Source of the DNA: Candidatus Nitrosocosmicus sp.
Lineage (GTDB): Archaea; Thermoproteota; Nitrososphaeria; Nitrososphaerales; Nitrososphaeraceae
Length of the DNA: 49,632 nucleotides
Direction: 5' to 3'
Assembly: GCA_031177355.1 (NCBI GenBank)
Contig: JAPSGR010000012.1
Span: 1-49,632 of the forward strand
This document shows, one piece after another, positions 27,396-37,538 of the stretch (positions are counted from its first letter, which is position 1; each line of letters begins with the position of its first letter). The notes beneath the pieces are model-generated. The model saw nothing but the letters and a program-made list of their open reading frames with translations, ran no database searches and was not told where the DNA came from. Position numbers and translations under genes: made by a program.

Positions 27396-28302
27396 TTTTC
27401 AAGTCAATGTTAATTGGATACTAATATGCTCGCATATAAATAAGGAGAAAAAATTACTATATATGGATTAACAATTCAGGGTTAAACATCAAAAAAATGA
27501 TATTATTGATTTCATTTGTATTGTTCAATAATCTACAGTATGGTTTGTATGTAATAACTAGAATATCATTACATGGTTATTATTCGTTACAAGTCTAAAA
27601 GATCTTTCAGAACAGGCGTTTACTATATGGCTACCAACCAACCTCTTTGATAATCGTATCTGAGGTAATTAGATAGCAAATGGAGAGTTGAATTATAACG
27701 TTTACGTTTTACCCAAAAGTATCGTTATTAAATATAATTCGAAAATATACTTAATGTATTATAATTATGAACCAATATATTACAAATGAACCCACATAGT
27801 GTCTATTTCACCTAAAAACCTTAAAGAAAAGAGAGAGGTATAGATCTGTGTTGCTGTGTTGTTTCCTGTATCATTTCGGTTTTGAAAATTAACGCTATTA
27901 CATGGTAAGAAAAATGTTTGACTAAAAGCTCACAAGATATTTTGCATTGATGATTGTGACTTCCCTATTGACAGAGTATCTCTGTTTCCAATTCTCTTTT
28001 TGGTTACAAGGCATAATTATCCATAGTGATAACTGATATGGAAATGAAAGTTAATTGGACCGCTGTTGGAATTGATTGGCAGAATTTCTTGTCTGGGTTT
28101 AAAACATACCTTGTTTTATTATACCTTTTATACTAGAAAAAGAATATTGAATTCTCAACTAGTTGCAAAATACTATCTGATCGTTTTAGAATTTCTAGTC
28201 AAAATTTGTTCTAGTGGGTTTTCCATGTTTTGATTCATGTATTTTCAAGATAAATTGGATCATAAATAAAAGGTATATTATAAATAAATCAGCAGTATCA
28301 AG
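27396..28302. other. Intergenic, 907 bp
   Basis: It starts with a copy of the upstream leader element (27442-27456). A 32-codon frame at about 28039-28137 (begins MEMKVNWTAVGIDWQNF) and a minus frame near 27786-27896 look partly protein-like but have no support. Tata-like tatattataaataaat precedes the Nei-like gene (about 28274-28288). Confidence 0.35.
27442..27456 (+). repeat. 15-nt duplicate of the dehydrogenase leader
   Basis: The 15-mer aaggagaaaaaatta occurs here and at 26332-26346, immediately before the dehydrogenase ATG, so the gene is flanked by direct copies of its Shine-Dalgarno region. Both are preceded within 40 nt by gcatata. The second copy leads into ctatatatgga, with a stop after two codons. 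Confidence 0.5.
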
Positions 28303-29232
28303 GTGTCTGAAGGTCCTGAAGTTAAGATAGCAGCAGATAAAATTTCTGTAGCATTATCAAATGGAATAACAATTGAGAATATAATACATAACAAAATTAG
28401 CAACGAATTCAAAAATAAAATAATAGGATCTTCTGTAGAATATGTTAGAACATTTGGGAAAAATATTGTGATAAGATTTTCATCCACGGTTTATCTAAGA
28501 AATCACATGATGATGTGGGGTAAATGGAGAATTTATGATAGAGAAAATTATGAAAATGGAAGTGCTAGACCACCGCCAAGATCACATCGTACCTTCTTTT
28601 ATAAACAACCAAAAAAAGAACTAAAGAATCATGACCAAACTGAAAAGAACGAGATAATAGATGTTAGAAAAGATTCAAGAGCAAGGCTAACAATCGTAAC
28701 TGCCGATAAGGTCTTGGTCCAATTCAATGGCCCAATAATTGAATTTTCATTTGTGGACCCTTCAACTAAGCCGCCTATTTCGTTATTAGGTCCAGATGGA
28801 TTAAAAAATGATTATGATAAAGACCAAGTACTATCTAATTTAGTAGCAAAATCGAATAGAGATAAGAGTCTGGTAATTTCTAAAGCCCTTTTGGATCAAC
28901 AGATAGTATCTGGGATAGGAAATAAATACAAATCAGAGATACTATTTTTAAATCAAATTTTCCCTTTCATATCTGTGACTTCACTATCACAACATGATTT
29001 AGAGCAACTTGTATTAAATATTCCAAAAATACTCAATATCGGCTATATCAATAATGGTAGAACACGACTACCTTCTTCAAGTCATGAAAAGATTACATGG
29101 GATACTACACATTGGGTTTTCAGGAGGACTGGAAAACAATGCTGGAAATGCGGATCAAAAATATTATCTGAGAAAAAAACGACATCAAGGTCAACTTTTT
29201 GGTGTCCTTCATGTCAATTTATTAGAGAATAG
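28303..29232 (+). CDS. Fpg/Nei-family DNA glycosylase/AP lyase (endonuclease VIII-like)
   Basis: The 309-residue protein starts at GTG. Family landmarks are the N-terminal SEGPEVKIAADK (E3 conserved), K53 on the beta-hairpin (RTFGKNIVIRF), the H2TH region LLDQQIVSGIGNKYKSEILFLNQ (about 197-219) and a C-terminal zinc finger with C280, C283, C301, C304 and the catalytic-loop R296 (TTSRSTFWCPSC). The residue exposed after Met removal is Ser and not Pro, the usual Schiff-base nucleophile. An insertion of about 20 charged residues (about 102-124) makes it longer than usual Nei (about 265). It probably removes oxidised bases. Ligase, Ku and LigD follow downstream, consistent with a repair neighbourhood. 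Confidence 0.9.
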   Translation: MSEGPEVKIAADKISVALSNGITIENIIHNKISNEFKNKIIGSSVEYVRTFGKNIVIRFSSTVYLRNHMMMWGKWRIYDRENYENGSARPPPRSHRTFFYKQPKKELKNHDQTEKNEIIDVRKDSRARLTIVTADKVLVQFNGPIIEFSFVDPSTKPPISLLGPDGLKNDYDKDQVLSNLVAKSNRDKSLVISKALLDQQIVSGIGNKYKSEILFLNQIFPFISVTSLSQHDLEQLVLNIPKILNIGYINNGRTRLPSSSHEKITWDTTHWVFRRTGKQCWKCGSKILSEKKTTSRSTFWCPSCQFIRE

Positions 29233-29327
29233 GTTTGTTTTGTGTTGTCTTGGTGGGTTATGAGTACCTAAATGTAGATTAACCTATGATAATTTTTGCC
29301 GTTTGAAGAGTCAACCTAACAAGCAAC

Positions 29328-31130
29328 CTATTGGTTAATTTTATTTTTTATATGAAATTGAGCCTGATAAATTTTTTGAACTTTCTCTACATCGTCAATA
29401 TCATTAACATTCTTATCATATCTTATGTTCTTTATCCTAGGAAAACGTAATGCATATCCACTATCATGGCGATCGCTTTTTTGTATAGTATCAAATGATA
29501 CCTCTAGAACTATTTCAGGCTTTACTGTGAGTTGACTACCTTCATCTTTTATGATGAGTGTTTTCAGTTTATTTGTCATGTAATCTATTTCACTGTTTGA
29601 AAGTCCTGAATAAGCCTTACCAATAATCCTCAAAGTGTCAGTAGAGTTTGGTATGAGAGTATTATTATGTTCATTTGGACCAAGTTTAAGGCCTTTTATT
29701 GCGAGCGTATAGTCTGAAAGTGTACCAGCTCTTTTTCCATGACCATATTCAGCCTTAACTACTACAGCGTCAATTGTATCTAGCTCCTCTTTCAGCTTTA
29801 TCCAGTATTTACCCCGCTTTCCTGGATGATACTTTGACTCGGGATCTTTTAGTATAAGACCTTCATGTCCTTCATTTCTGCTTTTTCTAAAATTCAAATT
29901 TATTTCGTCACCTGTGTTAACAAGAAAGCTCTTTGGAATGACAATATTGTCGTCACCTAACAATAAGCAAGCCAGTAGTTTTTTTCTGGCAGTCAGATCT
30001 TCTCTTATGACAGACCTGTTTTCATAAAACAGGATATCATAAACAATGTACTGAACTGGAATTTCTTTTAAAATAGCATTCGTTATCATTTTTTTTCTTA
30101 AACGTTTTTGTAGTTCTTGAAATGGTAAAGGTTTTTTGTCTTTATATGCAATAAGTTCACCGTCTAAAACAATGTCAATTGTGTCTGTATTCCTCTCCCT
30201 TTCGATTTTCTTTTCTCTTATTTTTAATGCAGAATCTACTAATTCCGGAAATGCATAGGAGATATCGCTGAGATTTCTAGAAAAAAGTTTACAATTATGT
30301 CCAAATTTGTGCAATTGTAACCTAATACCATCATATTTGTTTTCACAAAATATAGGTTTATTAAAGTATTCAAATATTTCGTCACCGGTAAACATAACAT
30401 CAGCTAGCATAAAGTTCATCGGTACAAATGGCTTTAATGTTACTGATTGTAATTTGTCGTTCTTTGATAACAACGCCACATTACCAACATCACCTGAAAC
30501 TAGTAATGCTTCTCTAACACTTTCAACACTTTTATCAAATGCTTTTGCAATGGCCATTTCTACTAACCCTTCATAAGATCCAATCCGCATTTCATTCGTA
30601 ACTATTTTTACCAAGTATTTAGCCTCCAATGGCGAACATCTCAGAAGTAACCCTTTGAGAATATTTTTCTTATCACTATTGGAGTTAGGTCCACTTTGGT
30701 TCGCAATTTTTTTAAATTGCGTGTAAATTTCACCTAACGTAAGGCTATCGGACTGATTTTCAACATAACTAAAAAGCGTTACGGTCTTCTTTTTGGTCAA
30801 GGCATATTCTGCAATGCTACCCATATCACCATGTTTTAAATGAATTTTTGCAATATCCTCCTCAGTTAGATCAGATATCTCCAGTATGGATTGCATAATA
30901 GTCTTAAAACCTATGTTCAAAATATATAGAGAGCCTCGAGAAAAGACTCTTCCCGAGAAAAACAAAACAGCTTGGTATAATGAATCTTCATCCAAGGATA
31001 ATAGATACCTTGCTATAATATCGATCTTCTTGTTTTTGCTTGCCGTTATTCGTACTAGTTCACAAGCCTCTGTAAACAAAGAGAAATTAAATGTACTTTT
31101 GGAGTAGATATCATTCATTCTCCCAGTCAA
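29328..31130 (-). CDS. lig: ATP-dependent DNA ligase (archaeal type I)
   Basis: The 600-residue protein has the three domains of archaeal replicative ligases. An N-terminal DNA-binding domain (about 1-225) precedes the adenylation domain with motif I ENKYDGIRLQ (nucleophile K265) and later motifs VLDGELIAY (III), EGLILKDPESKYHPGKRGKYWIK (IV-V region; longer than quoted motifs in bacteria). A C-terminal OB-fold ends near FPRIKNIRYDKN (motif VI region). It seals nicks in replication and repair and is the general cellular ligase expected of an archaeon. A later ATG (M5) is an alternative start. It is convergent with the Nei-like gene across 95 bp. Confidence 0.93.
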   Translation of the reverse strand: MTGRMNDIYSKSTFNFSLFTEACELVRITASKNKKIDIIARYLLSLDEDSLYQAVLFFSGRVFSRGSLYILNIGFKTIMQSILEISDLTEEDIAKIHLKHGDMGSIAEYALTKKKTVTLFSYVENQSDSLTLGEIYTQFKKIANQSGPNSNSDKKNILKGLLLRCSPLEAKYLVKIVTNEMRIGSYEGLVEMAIAKAFDKSVESVREALLVSGDVGNVALLSKNDKLQSVTLKPFVPMNFMLADVMFTGDEIFEYFNKPIFCENKYDGIRLQLHKFGHNCKLFSRNLSDISYAFPELVDSALKIREKKIERERNTDTIDIVLDGELIAYKDKKPLPFQELQKRLRKKMITNAILKEIPVQYIVYDILFYENRSVIREDLTARKKLLACLLLGDDNIVIPKSFLVNTGDEINLNFRKSRNEGHEGLILKDPESKYHPGKRGKYWIKLKEELDTIDAVVVKAEYGHGKRAGTLSDYTLAIKGLKLGPNEHNNTLIPNSTDTLRIIGKAYSGLSNSEIDYMTNKLKTLIIKDEGSQLTVKPEIVLEVSFDTIQKSDRHDSGYALRFPRIKNIRYDKNVNDIDDVEKVQKIYQAQFHIKNKINQ

Positions 31131-32430
31131 TTAAGGTATGAATATCTAATATACTATAGTATAAATTGTAAAAAACAAGGGCATATGTAAGTAAGGGAGG
31201 GTATGTGTAGAATAGAATGCGCAGTCTATAGCACTAATGTAATCAAATATCAAAGTTATTGTAGTATTTAAGTTAAGGCTTTAATATTCATTGACGTGCA
31301 ACGGGCAATCATTCACGGGCTTTTCCAAGAACATATATTTGGTTTCCCTGACTTATTGAATGGACCCAACTCGGATAGAGTCCAACAGCCTCGATTTATT
31401 AGGCTAGGGATGTAAAAATAAATAGAAGTTATTATACCTAGAGTAATGGAATTGGTTCAATAGATTGGATTAAAAGATTATTACGTTCTAGTAGGTAGCA
31501 AAGGACTTGGTGCCAAAGAACTCATGCACGGTCGCTTTATTTAAACACCGATAAGAATTCCAAGAAATTAGAATCAAGTTTGTAGAATCTCTTTTTTTGA
31601 AGAATAATCGGCAAATCGACAAACTAAATTTTCTGTCAAATATAACTATGGATATGAAGAAGAAGAAAAAAGAAAAATACTATAAAGATCTCAAATCAAA
31701 AAAAATAGAGGTACCTTTTCTACGAGTATGAACTATGACTTTAAGTAACTATCTAAGAAGGTAAGAGTTTTTTTCCATGCGCCTGCAGTATCATTTGGAG
31801 TATAATTATCATTTGAGGGGTTTGCAAAAGCGTGACTAACATTTGGATAAATCTAAAACAAAACTGAGGAGGATAGTAAAAAGAATGAACTTAACATGAA
31901 TCTAAAACATGACGACCATGATAGCTGACAAAGTTACATCATACATTCCAAAGCTAAATAGTTCTGCTATTCATTTTTGCATAAGCTGAAATTCAAAGCA
32001 CCCTTAGAATGCACCATAGCAATATTATATCAATTTTATTCAGTAGGAATCTAAACATCCTATTTATAAAATGTATATAAAAATACCTCGATACGGCATT
32101 GGCGAGTAAACTCCGTATATACCAATGAAATGAGGATTAGAGGTTTAGTCCCATTAGAAAATAACCTCATTTCTTGGATAATTTAATAATACCTGACTAA
32201 ATTTTTAAATTTCATTTAAGATTATATTTGTATGGATGTCGCAAAAAAGATAAGACATCGATTTTGGTACGCATGATAAAGGTTAGAATATTATAACACA
32301 GGCATTAGATTTGTAGAACAATCTCCTTTAAGTACCAAGTGCAAGTTATTCTTTTATTATTAGACTACTCAAATGATCAGTTCTCTACCCTAACAAAAAG
32401 GTATAAACCTTACAAGAATATAGAGTTGAC
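31131..32430. other. Long intergenic region (1.3 kb) with degraded coding sequence
   Basis: It contains the dienelactone hydrolase remnant (31733-31852), a locally GC-richer part with small inverted repeats (ggac/gtcc and agcct/aggct, 31362-31403), and a plus-strand fragment at about 31464-31541 reading YYVLVGSKGLGAKELMHG with no start. A Lys-rich 27-codon frame (31648-31731) is also present. The region looks like a gene graveyard, with no intact gene seen. Confidence 0.45.
31733..31852 (-). pseudogene. Dienelactone hydrolase, 3'-terminal remnant
   Basis: Forty codons ending in TAG encode the unmistakable C-terminus of dienelactone-hydrolase-family proteins: IYPNVSHAFANPSNDNY, carrying the catalytic His, then AWKKTLTFLDSYLK. 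A TAG in the same frame stands immediately before the first of these codons, and no further similarity was seen in the other frames upstream. So some 180 or more N-terminal residues, including the nucleophile, are gone. The remnant's good preservation suggests a recent loss or a deletion, not long decay. Confidence 0.75.
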
Positions 32431-32655
32431 ATGCATGAAGAATGTACAAATTTATTAGAATTATGTAAAAGGAGATACATTTACGTAACCGATGCCAAAG
32501 GAGACATAGCTTATCTTAATGACCTGACTAATCTCAGTTCATGTACCAATATATTTATGGAAATTTCTGATGAAAAAGGTGTTATATACAGAGTTCCCAT
32601 GAAGTTTTGTATTGACTGTGGAAAAAAATTATTGATTGAAGAAAAATCAATTTAA
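32431..32655 (+). CDS. Small Cys-containing protein
   Basis: The 74-residue protein has a C-terminal C60-x2-C63 pair (FCIDCGKKLL) plus C5, C12 and C38. The body contains strand-forming segments (RYIYVTDAKGDIAYL; IFMEISDEKGVIYRVPM). The single CxxCG knuckle resembles half a zinc ribbon, so a dimer or a partner ligand would be needed to bind metal. No family was recognised. There is no signal peptide. It is stand-alone, 1.3 kb from the ligase and 0.4 kb from Ku, without evidence for co-transcription. Confidence 0.55.
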   Translation: MHEECTNLLELCKRRYIYVTDAKGDIAYLNDLTNLSSCTNIFMEISDEKGVIYRVPMKFCIDCGKKLLIEEKSI

Positions 32656-33048
32656 TTATTTAAGTAGCATTATTAAAATCGTTCTAAAGCAAGGGAAGTA
32701 TAAGTTCTATTTGTTATATATTTTCAAAGGATTACTAAATAATAAATTGAATCAAAGAAGTCGTCTAAAAATTGGATTTTAATGTAGTAATTTTAAACTC
32801 ACTTTGAAGAAGAATTGCTATTAAATTATCACATCTGAAATACACAAGGAGAAATACAAAATACAATATTTGTATTTATTATTATCTTATAACAATTTTT
32901 ATGTAAAGACATCAATATTTTTAATTAATAACTAGTATAACTAACATAGAGACTGTTGAAACTTAGTTGATCAAATTAGATATAATCATGATAGACGATT
33001 TGAGTATTACCTTAAATATACAGAACATCCTAATATTTTAGATCATCT
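32656..33048. other. Intergenic, 393 bp, upstream of Ku
   Basis: AT-rich; the Ku promoter probably uses cttaaatata (33011-33020), about 30 nt before the TTG start. Nothing else was recognised. Confidence 0.4.
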
Positions 33049-33906
33049 TTGGGTACAAGGAGTGTTTGGAATGGAAGTATATCTTTTGGATTGGTCAACA
33101 TTCCAGTAAAGTTATTCACAGTTACAGACAACAGTAGTGAATTTTCGTTTAATCAATTAGATGGTAAAGGACATAAAATTCAATATAAAAAGTGGTGTCC
33201 TGTAGAGGAAAGAGAAGTTTCTTATGAAGAGATAAAAAAAGGTTACAAATTAGCAAACGATGAGTATATTATTATCGAGAAAGAGGATTTAGACAACATA
33301 AAAGCAATTACTACTAAGACAATTGATATAAAAGAATTTATTGATTTAAAAGATTTCGATACTATCCTTATTGAAAAAAGTTACTATGTTTCCCCATTTT
33401 CCGAAAAAAGAGGAAAAAAAGGAGCAAGAAGTAAACATAAGGAAAGTATCGCCATGGCATCTAACAAGGCATATTACTTATTTGTAATTTCACTTAAAGA
33501 AACAAACAAGATAGCAATAGGCAAGGTTGTATTCAAAGATAAGGAACACTTGGTGAGTATTCGTCCTTATCAGAAAGGTTTGTTAATGCATCAGCTGATG
33601 TATCAAGAAGATATCACACCAATTGACGAAATAGAGGGTATGCCTGGTTCTGAGTCTGCCATATCCAGTGCAGCAATAGACGACAAGGAATTGGAACTTG
33701 GGAAAATGTTGATTGAAAATTTATCAAATAACCAGTTTGATGTTACAAATTATACAGATGAATACTCAAAACAGTTGGAAGGTATTATTGATGCAAAATC
33801 AAAAGGAATTACATATAAGGCAGAGGAGGTGCCTAAATCTCCCGATAATAACGATAATCTTCTTGAAGCATTAAAAGCAAGTATTCAGAGAAGCAAAATG
33901 TCATAA
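33049..33906 (+). CDS. ku: Bacterial-type Ku protein (NHEJ end binding)
   Basis: The 285-residue protein begins with TTG, the only possible start because an in-frame TAA lies 18 nt upstream. The N-terminus TRSVWNGSISFGLVNIPVKL is the Ku signature; the beta-barrel core continues through WCPVEEREVSYEEI and ends with the ring-forming and C-terminal regions (SIRPYQKGLLMHQLMY, FDVTNYTDEYSKQLEGII). The length is normal for bacterial homodimeric Ku. It binds DNA ends and recruits LigD. The LigD gene is convergent, with 8 nt between the stop codons. This pairing is the rule in bacterial NHEJ but very unusual in archaea. Confidence 0.95.
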   Translation: MGTRSVWNGSISFGLVNIPVKLFTVTDNSSEFSFNQLDGKGHKIQYKKWCPVEEREVSYEEIKKGYKLANDEYIIIEKEDLDNIKAITTKTIDIKEFIDLKDFDTILIEKSYYVSPFSEKRGKKGARSKHKESIAMASNKAYYLFVISLKETNKIAIGKVVFKDKEHLVSIRPYQKGLLMHQLMYQEDITPIDEIEGMPGSESAISSAAIDDKELELGKMLIENLSNNQFDVTNYTDEYSKQLEGIIDAKSKGITYKAEEVPKSPDNNDNLLEALKASIQRSKMS

Positions 33907-33914
33907 AATAGGTA

Positions 33915-36872
33915 TCAAATATCTAAACTTGAAATCCTCCCAAGAATTTCTTCTAAATTTTGTTTACTAGATAAAAGACCCACCCATGGATTACTCCTTC
34001 TGTACACATCAGGCACATTGAATAAAGTAAATTCCTGTGGATTGATTTCATCCAGTTTTTCCCACTCAAGAGGAACTGATACTGTTGCTCCCTCTACTGG
34101 CCTCACAGAGAAAACAGAAGCCAGCGTCTTTCCAAATGAATTTTGGTTATAATCAAAGAATATTTTACCTTTTCTATCAGATGTTTTCCAATTAGTAGTA
34201 ATTTTGTTTGGTACACGTTGATTCAAGATTTGAGAAATGACTTTGGCAAATTGTCGCGTTTGATCATATGTATAATAATTAACTATTGGTACAAAGATGT
34301 GCAAGCCTGTTTTTCCAGACGTCTTTACAAATGATTTTATTTTTAGATCTTCAAATATCCGCTTCAGACTATAAGCGATTTCAACAGTTGCCTTAAAAGA
34401 TTCTAAGTTATACAATGGTTCTTTAGATTCGTCTTGAGTATCAATATTGATATATGGATCCAAATCAAAAATAATAAAATCAGGATAATTCAAACCACAT
34501 TTATCATTCTCAACATTATTCACATTATCACATTGATCATAGTCAAAAACTCTGCTGTTCCATGGATGAATTTCTATGCATCCAAGGTTTATAAGCCACC
34601 GCAAGGTTTGCTGATTGTTGCAAACGATATAATTAATTGCACTATTATTTGACTCAGAATAAACTTTAACGGTTTTTACAAATCCGGGTCTCTTGGTCTT
34701 CCAATCCTTTTGATAAAATGCATCCCCAGTTATACCATTTGGATACCTGCTTAGTGATAATGGTCGGTCTATTATAAATGGTAACAAATGTGTATACATT
34801 TTTGAATAATATTCAATTAAATCACCTTTAGTGACGGACGAATGACTCTTTGTCTGTGGCCAAAATTCCTTCTCAACATTGGATACAGGTAGTCCATCTT
34901 TTGATCCAGAGATCTCATTCATTTTACTATTATTGTTTTTAAAGATATTAGAAGTAAGATCATTTTCTCTCGATCTTTCATTTATTTTGACTATGGGAAT
35001 AATGGTATCTATCGTGTTTTCGATAGTACATTCAGAAGGGGATTTGTCCGTTCGAATTCTTTGAAAAATTGGAGCACGCATTATTTTATTGTTAGTCCAA
35101 TCCGTAAATTTAACTTCAATTACTACTTTAGGTTTAACCCATATTGTATGTCTATTAAGATAGGGAACATAATCGATGGGGGATGATGAGACAACCAAAT
35201 CCCTCAATATTTCATAAATATCAGATAGGACACCACAACTGAATCCGCTTCCCGTATGACCAATAAATATTAATTTTGGGTTATTAATTGTAGTTGTATT
35301 TTGTGAAGATTTATCAATTGCTGCAAGTAAAAGAGATCCAAAATAATTTTTTCGATTGCCTTCTCCTTTTGTATACCCTATGATAATGCAATCTTGGGTT
35401 TTGACATTTTTGATCTTAAGCCAACTTTTTGACCTTATTCCTTCAACATATTGACTTGATTTTAATTTGGCAATTACTCCCTCAAGGTTCATTTTCTGTA
35501 TCGTTTCAAAAACATTTAATCCAGCCTCTTCTACAAAATCAGATATTCTTATTAAGCCGTTTTTTTCAGTAGTAAAGAGATGGCTTAAAATCTTCCTCCT
35601 CTGGATAAATGGATAAGAAGTCAAATTTTGTCCATCCAAATATAATATATCGAATATGTAAAGAACGACAGGATAAATTTTTGAAAGGTATTGAATGTTG
35701 CGGTCTGATGTCACATTCATCCTTTTCTGGTGTTTTTGAAAATTAGGATATCCCTTACTGTCTAATAGGACTATTTCACCATCCAAGACGACAAAATCCC
35801 TAAAGTTATTTTTCATGAATGCGTTTTTGAAGGCATTTTCTAGTTCAGGATATCGATAAGTTATATCCTCACCGCTCCGAGATTTGATCTTGCAAGTTTG
35901 GGTTAGTTTGTCTACAAGTGTTATAGCCCTAATACCATCCCATTTAATCTCAAAGACCCAATCCCTGTTGTTAAATGCGGTATCTGCAGCACAAGAAAGC
36001 ATAGGTTTTACCCTCTCAAAAAATATTAGTTTTGGTAAGTGATTCAGAGATGAATTGTTAGCAGTGATATCTTTTTGGGTTTCATCCAACTGGCAACCAC
36101 ACTCGGCTGTTTGATAATGTTCTTTAGCAATTTCTTTTACTTTGCAGTTATTCTTTTGAATTTTAGTAGTGTGATCATCAACTATGTTCGTATGAGTTGT
36201 TTCAGTTAGATCAGGTTTATTATGACTTTCAGCTTTTTGATTTTTATTTTTGTTGTCTTTGGATGCCACTTCAATTGCATATTTGTCTTTATGTTTAATC
36301 AAAAGCCATTGATTGGAAGTTCTAGTCTTTACTAGAGAGAATTTTCCCTTTATCTTTTGTCCGTATAGGTTAAACGTGACTTTTCCTTTTTTATGTATGA
36401 TATCGGATATATCTTCAGAGAGAGAAGTAGTGTGAGGGGGTTTTTTTCCAGAAGATTTCGCGTCAATTTCGGATTCTAAAGAAAAAGTACCAATATCCCA
36501 AACAGTAACTGAACCAGCACCATAATTACCTTTAGGAATTATACCTTCAAAGGTAAGATAATCGATCGGATGATCCTCAGTTCGAATAGCAAGTCTTTTG
36601 ACAGAGGGATCAAGCGAAGGTCCTTTTGGAATTGCCCATGATAACAAGACATTATTCTTGACAGATTCGAGTCTGAAATCAAAGTGCAAGTGAGTTGCTT
36701 TATGTTTTTGAAAAACAAAGCGATGGATTGTTGCTAATTCGTCGTGTGTTGTAGGATTTAGATTTATTTTGTCAATATATTCATTTTTTCTCTCAGAACC
36801 GTTATCTCCGCTTGGCTCCGGCGAGATCTTAAAGTTTCTTTTTCCTTTATATTCTTCTAACATTTGAAACAC
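33915..36872 (-). CDS. ligD: LigD: phosphoesterase-ligase-polymerase NHEJ enzyme
   Basis: The 985-residue multidomain enzyme has an N-terminal 3'-phosphoesterase (about 45-195) with H57, H63, D65, R67 and H101 in [15 protein letters not shown] and EDHPIDY. An ATP-dependent ligase (about 285-620) follows with motif I FEIKWDG (K310), LDGEIVLLD and EGVIAK. The C-terminal primase-polymerase (about 680-985) has FDLDP (D803, D805), SGKTGLH and FFDYNQN (D908). All catalytic residues are intact. The PE-Lig-Pol order is that of Pseudomonas-type LigD, not the Pol-PE-Lig of mycobacteria. Between PE and ligase is a 90-residue Lys/Asn-rich linker. With Ku it completes NHEJ: end trimming, gap filling with ribonucleotides, sealing. 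Confidence 0.95.
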   Translation of the reverse strand: MFQMLEEYKGKRNFKISPEPSGDNGSERKNEYIDKINLNPTTHDELATIHRFVFQKHKATHLHFDFRLESVKNNVLLSWAIPKGPSLDPSVKRLAIRTEDHPIDYLTFEGIIPKGNYGAGSVTVWDIGTFSLESEIDAKSSGKKPPHTTSLSEDISDIIHKKGKVTFNLYGQKIKGKFSLVKTRTSNQWLLIKHKDKYAIEVASKDNKNKNQKAESHNKPDLTETTHTNIVDDHTTKIQKNNCKVKEIAKEHYQTAECGCQLDETQKDITANNSSLNHLPKLIFFERVKPMLSCAADTAFNNRDWVFEIKWDGIRAITLVDKLTQTCKIKSRSGEDITYRYPELENAFKNAFMKNNFRDFVVLDGEIVLLDSKGYPNFQKHQKRMNVTSDRNIQYLSKIYPVVLYIFDILYLDGQNLTSYPFIQRRKILSHLFTTEKNGLIRISDFVEEAGLNVFETIQKMNLEGVIAKLKSSQYVEGIRSKSWLKIKNVKTQDCIIIGYTKGEGNRKNYFGSLLLAAIDKSSQNTTTINNPKLIFIGHTGSGFSCGVLSDIYEILRDLVVSSSPIDYVPYLNRHTIWVKPKVVIEVKFTDWTNNKIMRAPIFQRIRTDKSPSECTIENTIDTIIPIVKINERSRENDLTSNIFKNNNSKMNEISGSKDGLPVSNVEKEFWPQTKSHSSVTKGDLIEYYSKMYTHLLPFIIDRPLSLSRYPNGITGDAFYQKDWKTKRPGFVKTVKVYSESNNSAINYIVCNNQQTLRWLINLGCIEIHPWNSRVFDYDQCDNVNNVENDKCGLNYPDFIIFDLDPYINIDTQDESKEPLYNLESFKATVEIAYSLKRIFEDLKIKSFVKTSGKTGLHIFVPIVNYYTYDQTRQFAKVISQILNQRVPNKITTNWKTSDRKGKIFFDYNQNSFGKTLASVFSVRPVEGATVSVPLEWEKLDEINPQEFTLFNVPDVYRRSNPWVGLLSSKQNLEEILGRISSLDI

Positions 36873-36991
36873 TTCCCTCTACTAAGAGAATCATCCCAAA
36901 TTAGCACTTTAATTGGATTTTACAAATTCGCCAGCTCAAGAAGAACATTCTAGACATACTTAAAATCACTTTGTATCAAGTCAACTCATAT

Positions 36992-37192
36992 TTAACTATT
37001 ATACAAATCTATTTTAAATTCTCTTTTACTATCAGAATAAATAGTTTCAAGCATTTTTAAAGAAGACCCCAATTTTCCAGATATCTCATAAAAAAAGTCT
37101 ATAAATTTTGAATGTTCGACAGCATTCCTCTCCAATATTTTGAACGATTCTAATTCTTCTATTTTTTTGTGGGGGGATGTATGGTCTTCCAA
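36992..37192 (-). CDS. Small helical protein of unknown function
   Basis: The 66-residue protein with a TTG start is charged and entirely helical by pattern (IEELESFKILERNAVEHSKF then FFYEISGKLGSSLKMLE). No metal motif, signal peptide or known family. It lies 119 bp upstream of ligD on the same strand, so it could be co-transcribed with it, but spacing is not tight. An overlapping plus-strand frame (37177-37371) has a less protein-like composition and is rejected. Confidence 0.5.
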   Translation of the reverse strand: MEDHTSPHKKIEELESFKILERNAVEHSKFIDFFYEISGKLGSSLKMLETIYSDSKREFKIDLYNS

Positions 37193-37538
37193 GTCAATCA
37201 GAAAATTATCTATATCTATTTTATAAGTATCATTGTGAAAATGATTATTATAACTGTGTAAATATATTTACATCAATTTTATATAGCAAAATAGATTTAG
37301 CAGTTTATGGACATCTAATTAATAGTCACTGTTATAAAGGCGTTATGCACGAGCGAATCTTTTATTTTTAGAAGATCTATTTCCACTAATTAGCCAATGT
37401 TATCTGACCATAAAGATATCATTATGGATTAAATATATTTAGTTATTAGTTATTATTTACGGATCCACAAGAAAAAATTTATTTAAATGGTCAGTCAAGT
37501 TTAATAATTTTTTATTATTGCAATGTATTAATTAAGCA
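37193..37538. other. Intergenic, 346 bp
   Basis: A plus-strand frame, 37177-37371, spans much of it (Tyr/Cys/His-rich, no promoter) and is judged spurious. Nothing else was recognised. Confidence 0.4.

Noticed and set aside
31362-31403. Possible structured RNA (ggac/gtcc and agcct/aggct hairpins)
   Set aside because: Stems of 4-5 bp are expected by chance, and no tRNA, SRP or RNase P signature fits.
37177-37371. 64-codon plus-strand frame
   Set aside because: Tyr/Cys/His-rich random look, no promoter, and it overlaps the more protein-like minus-strand ORF 36992-37192.
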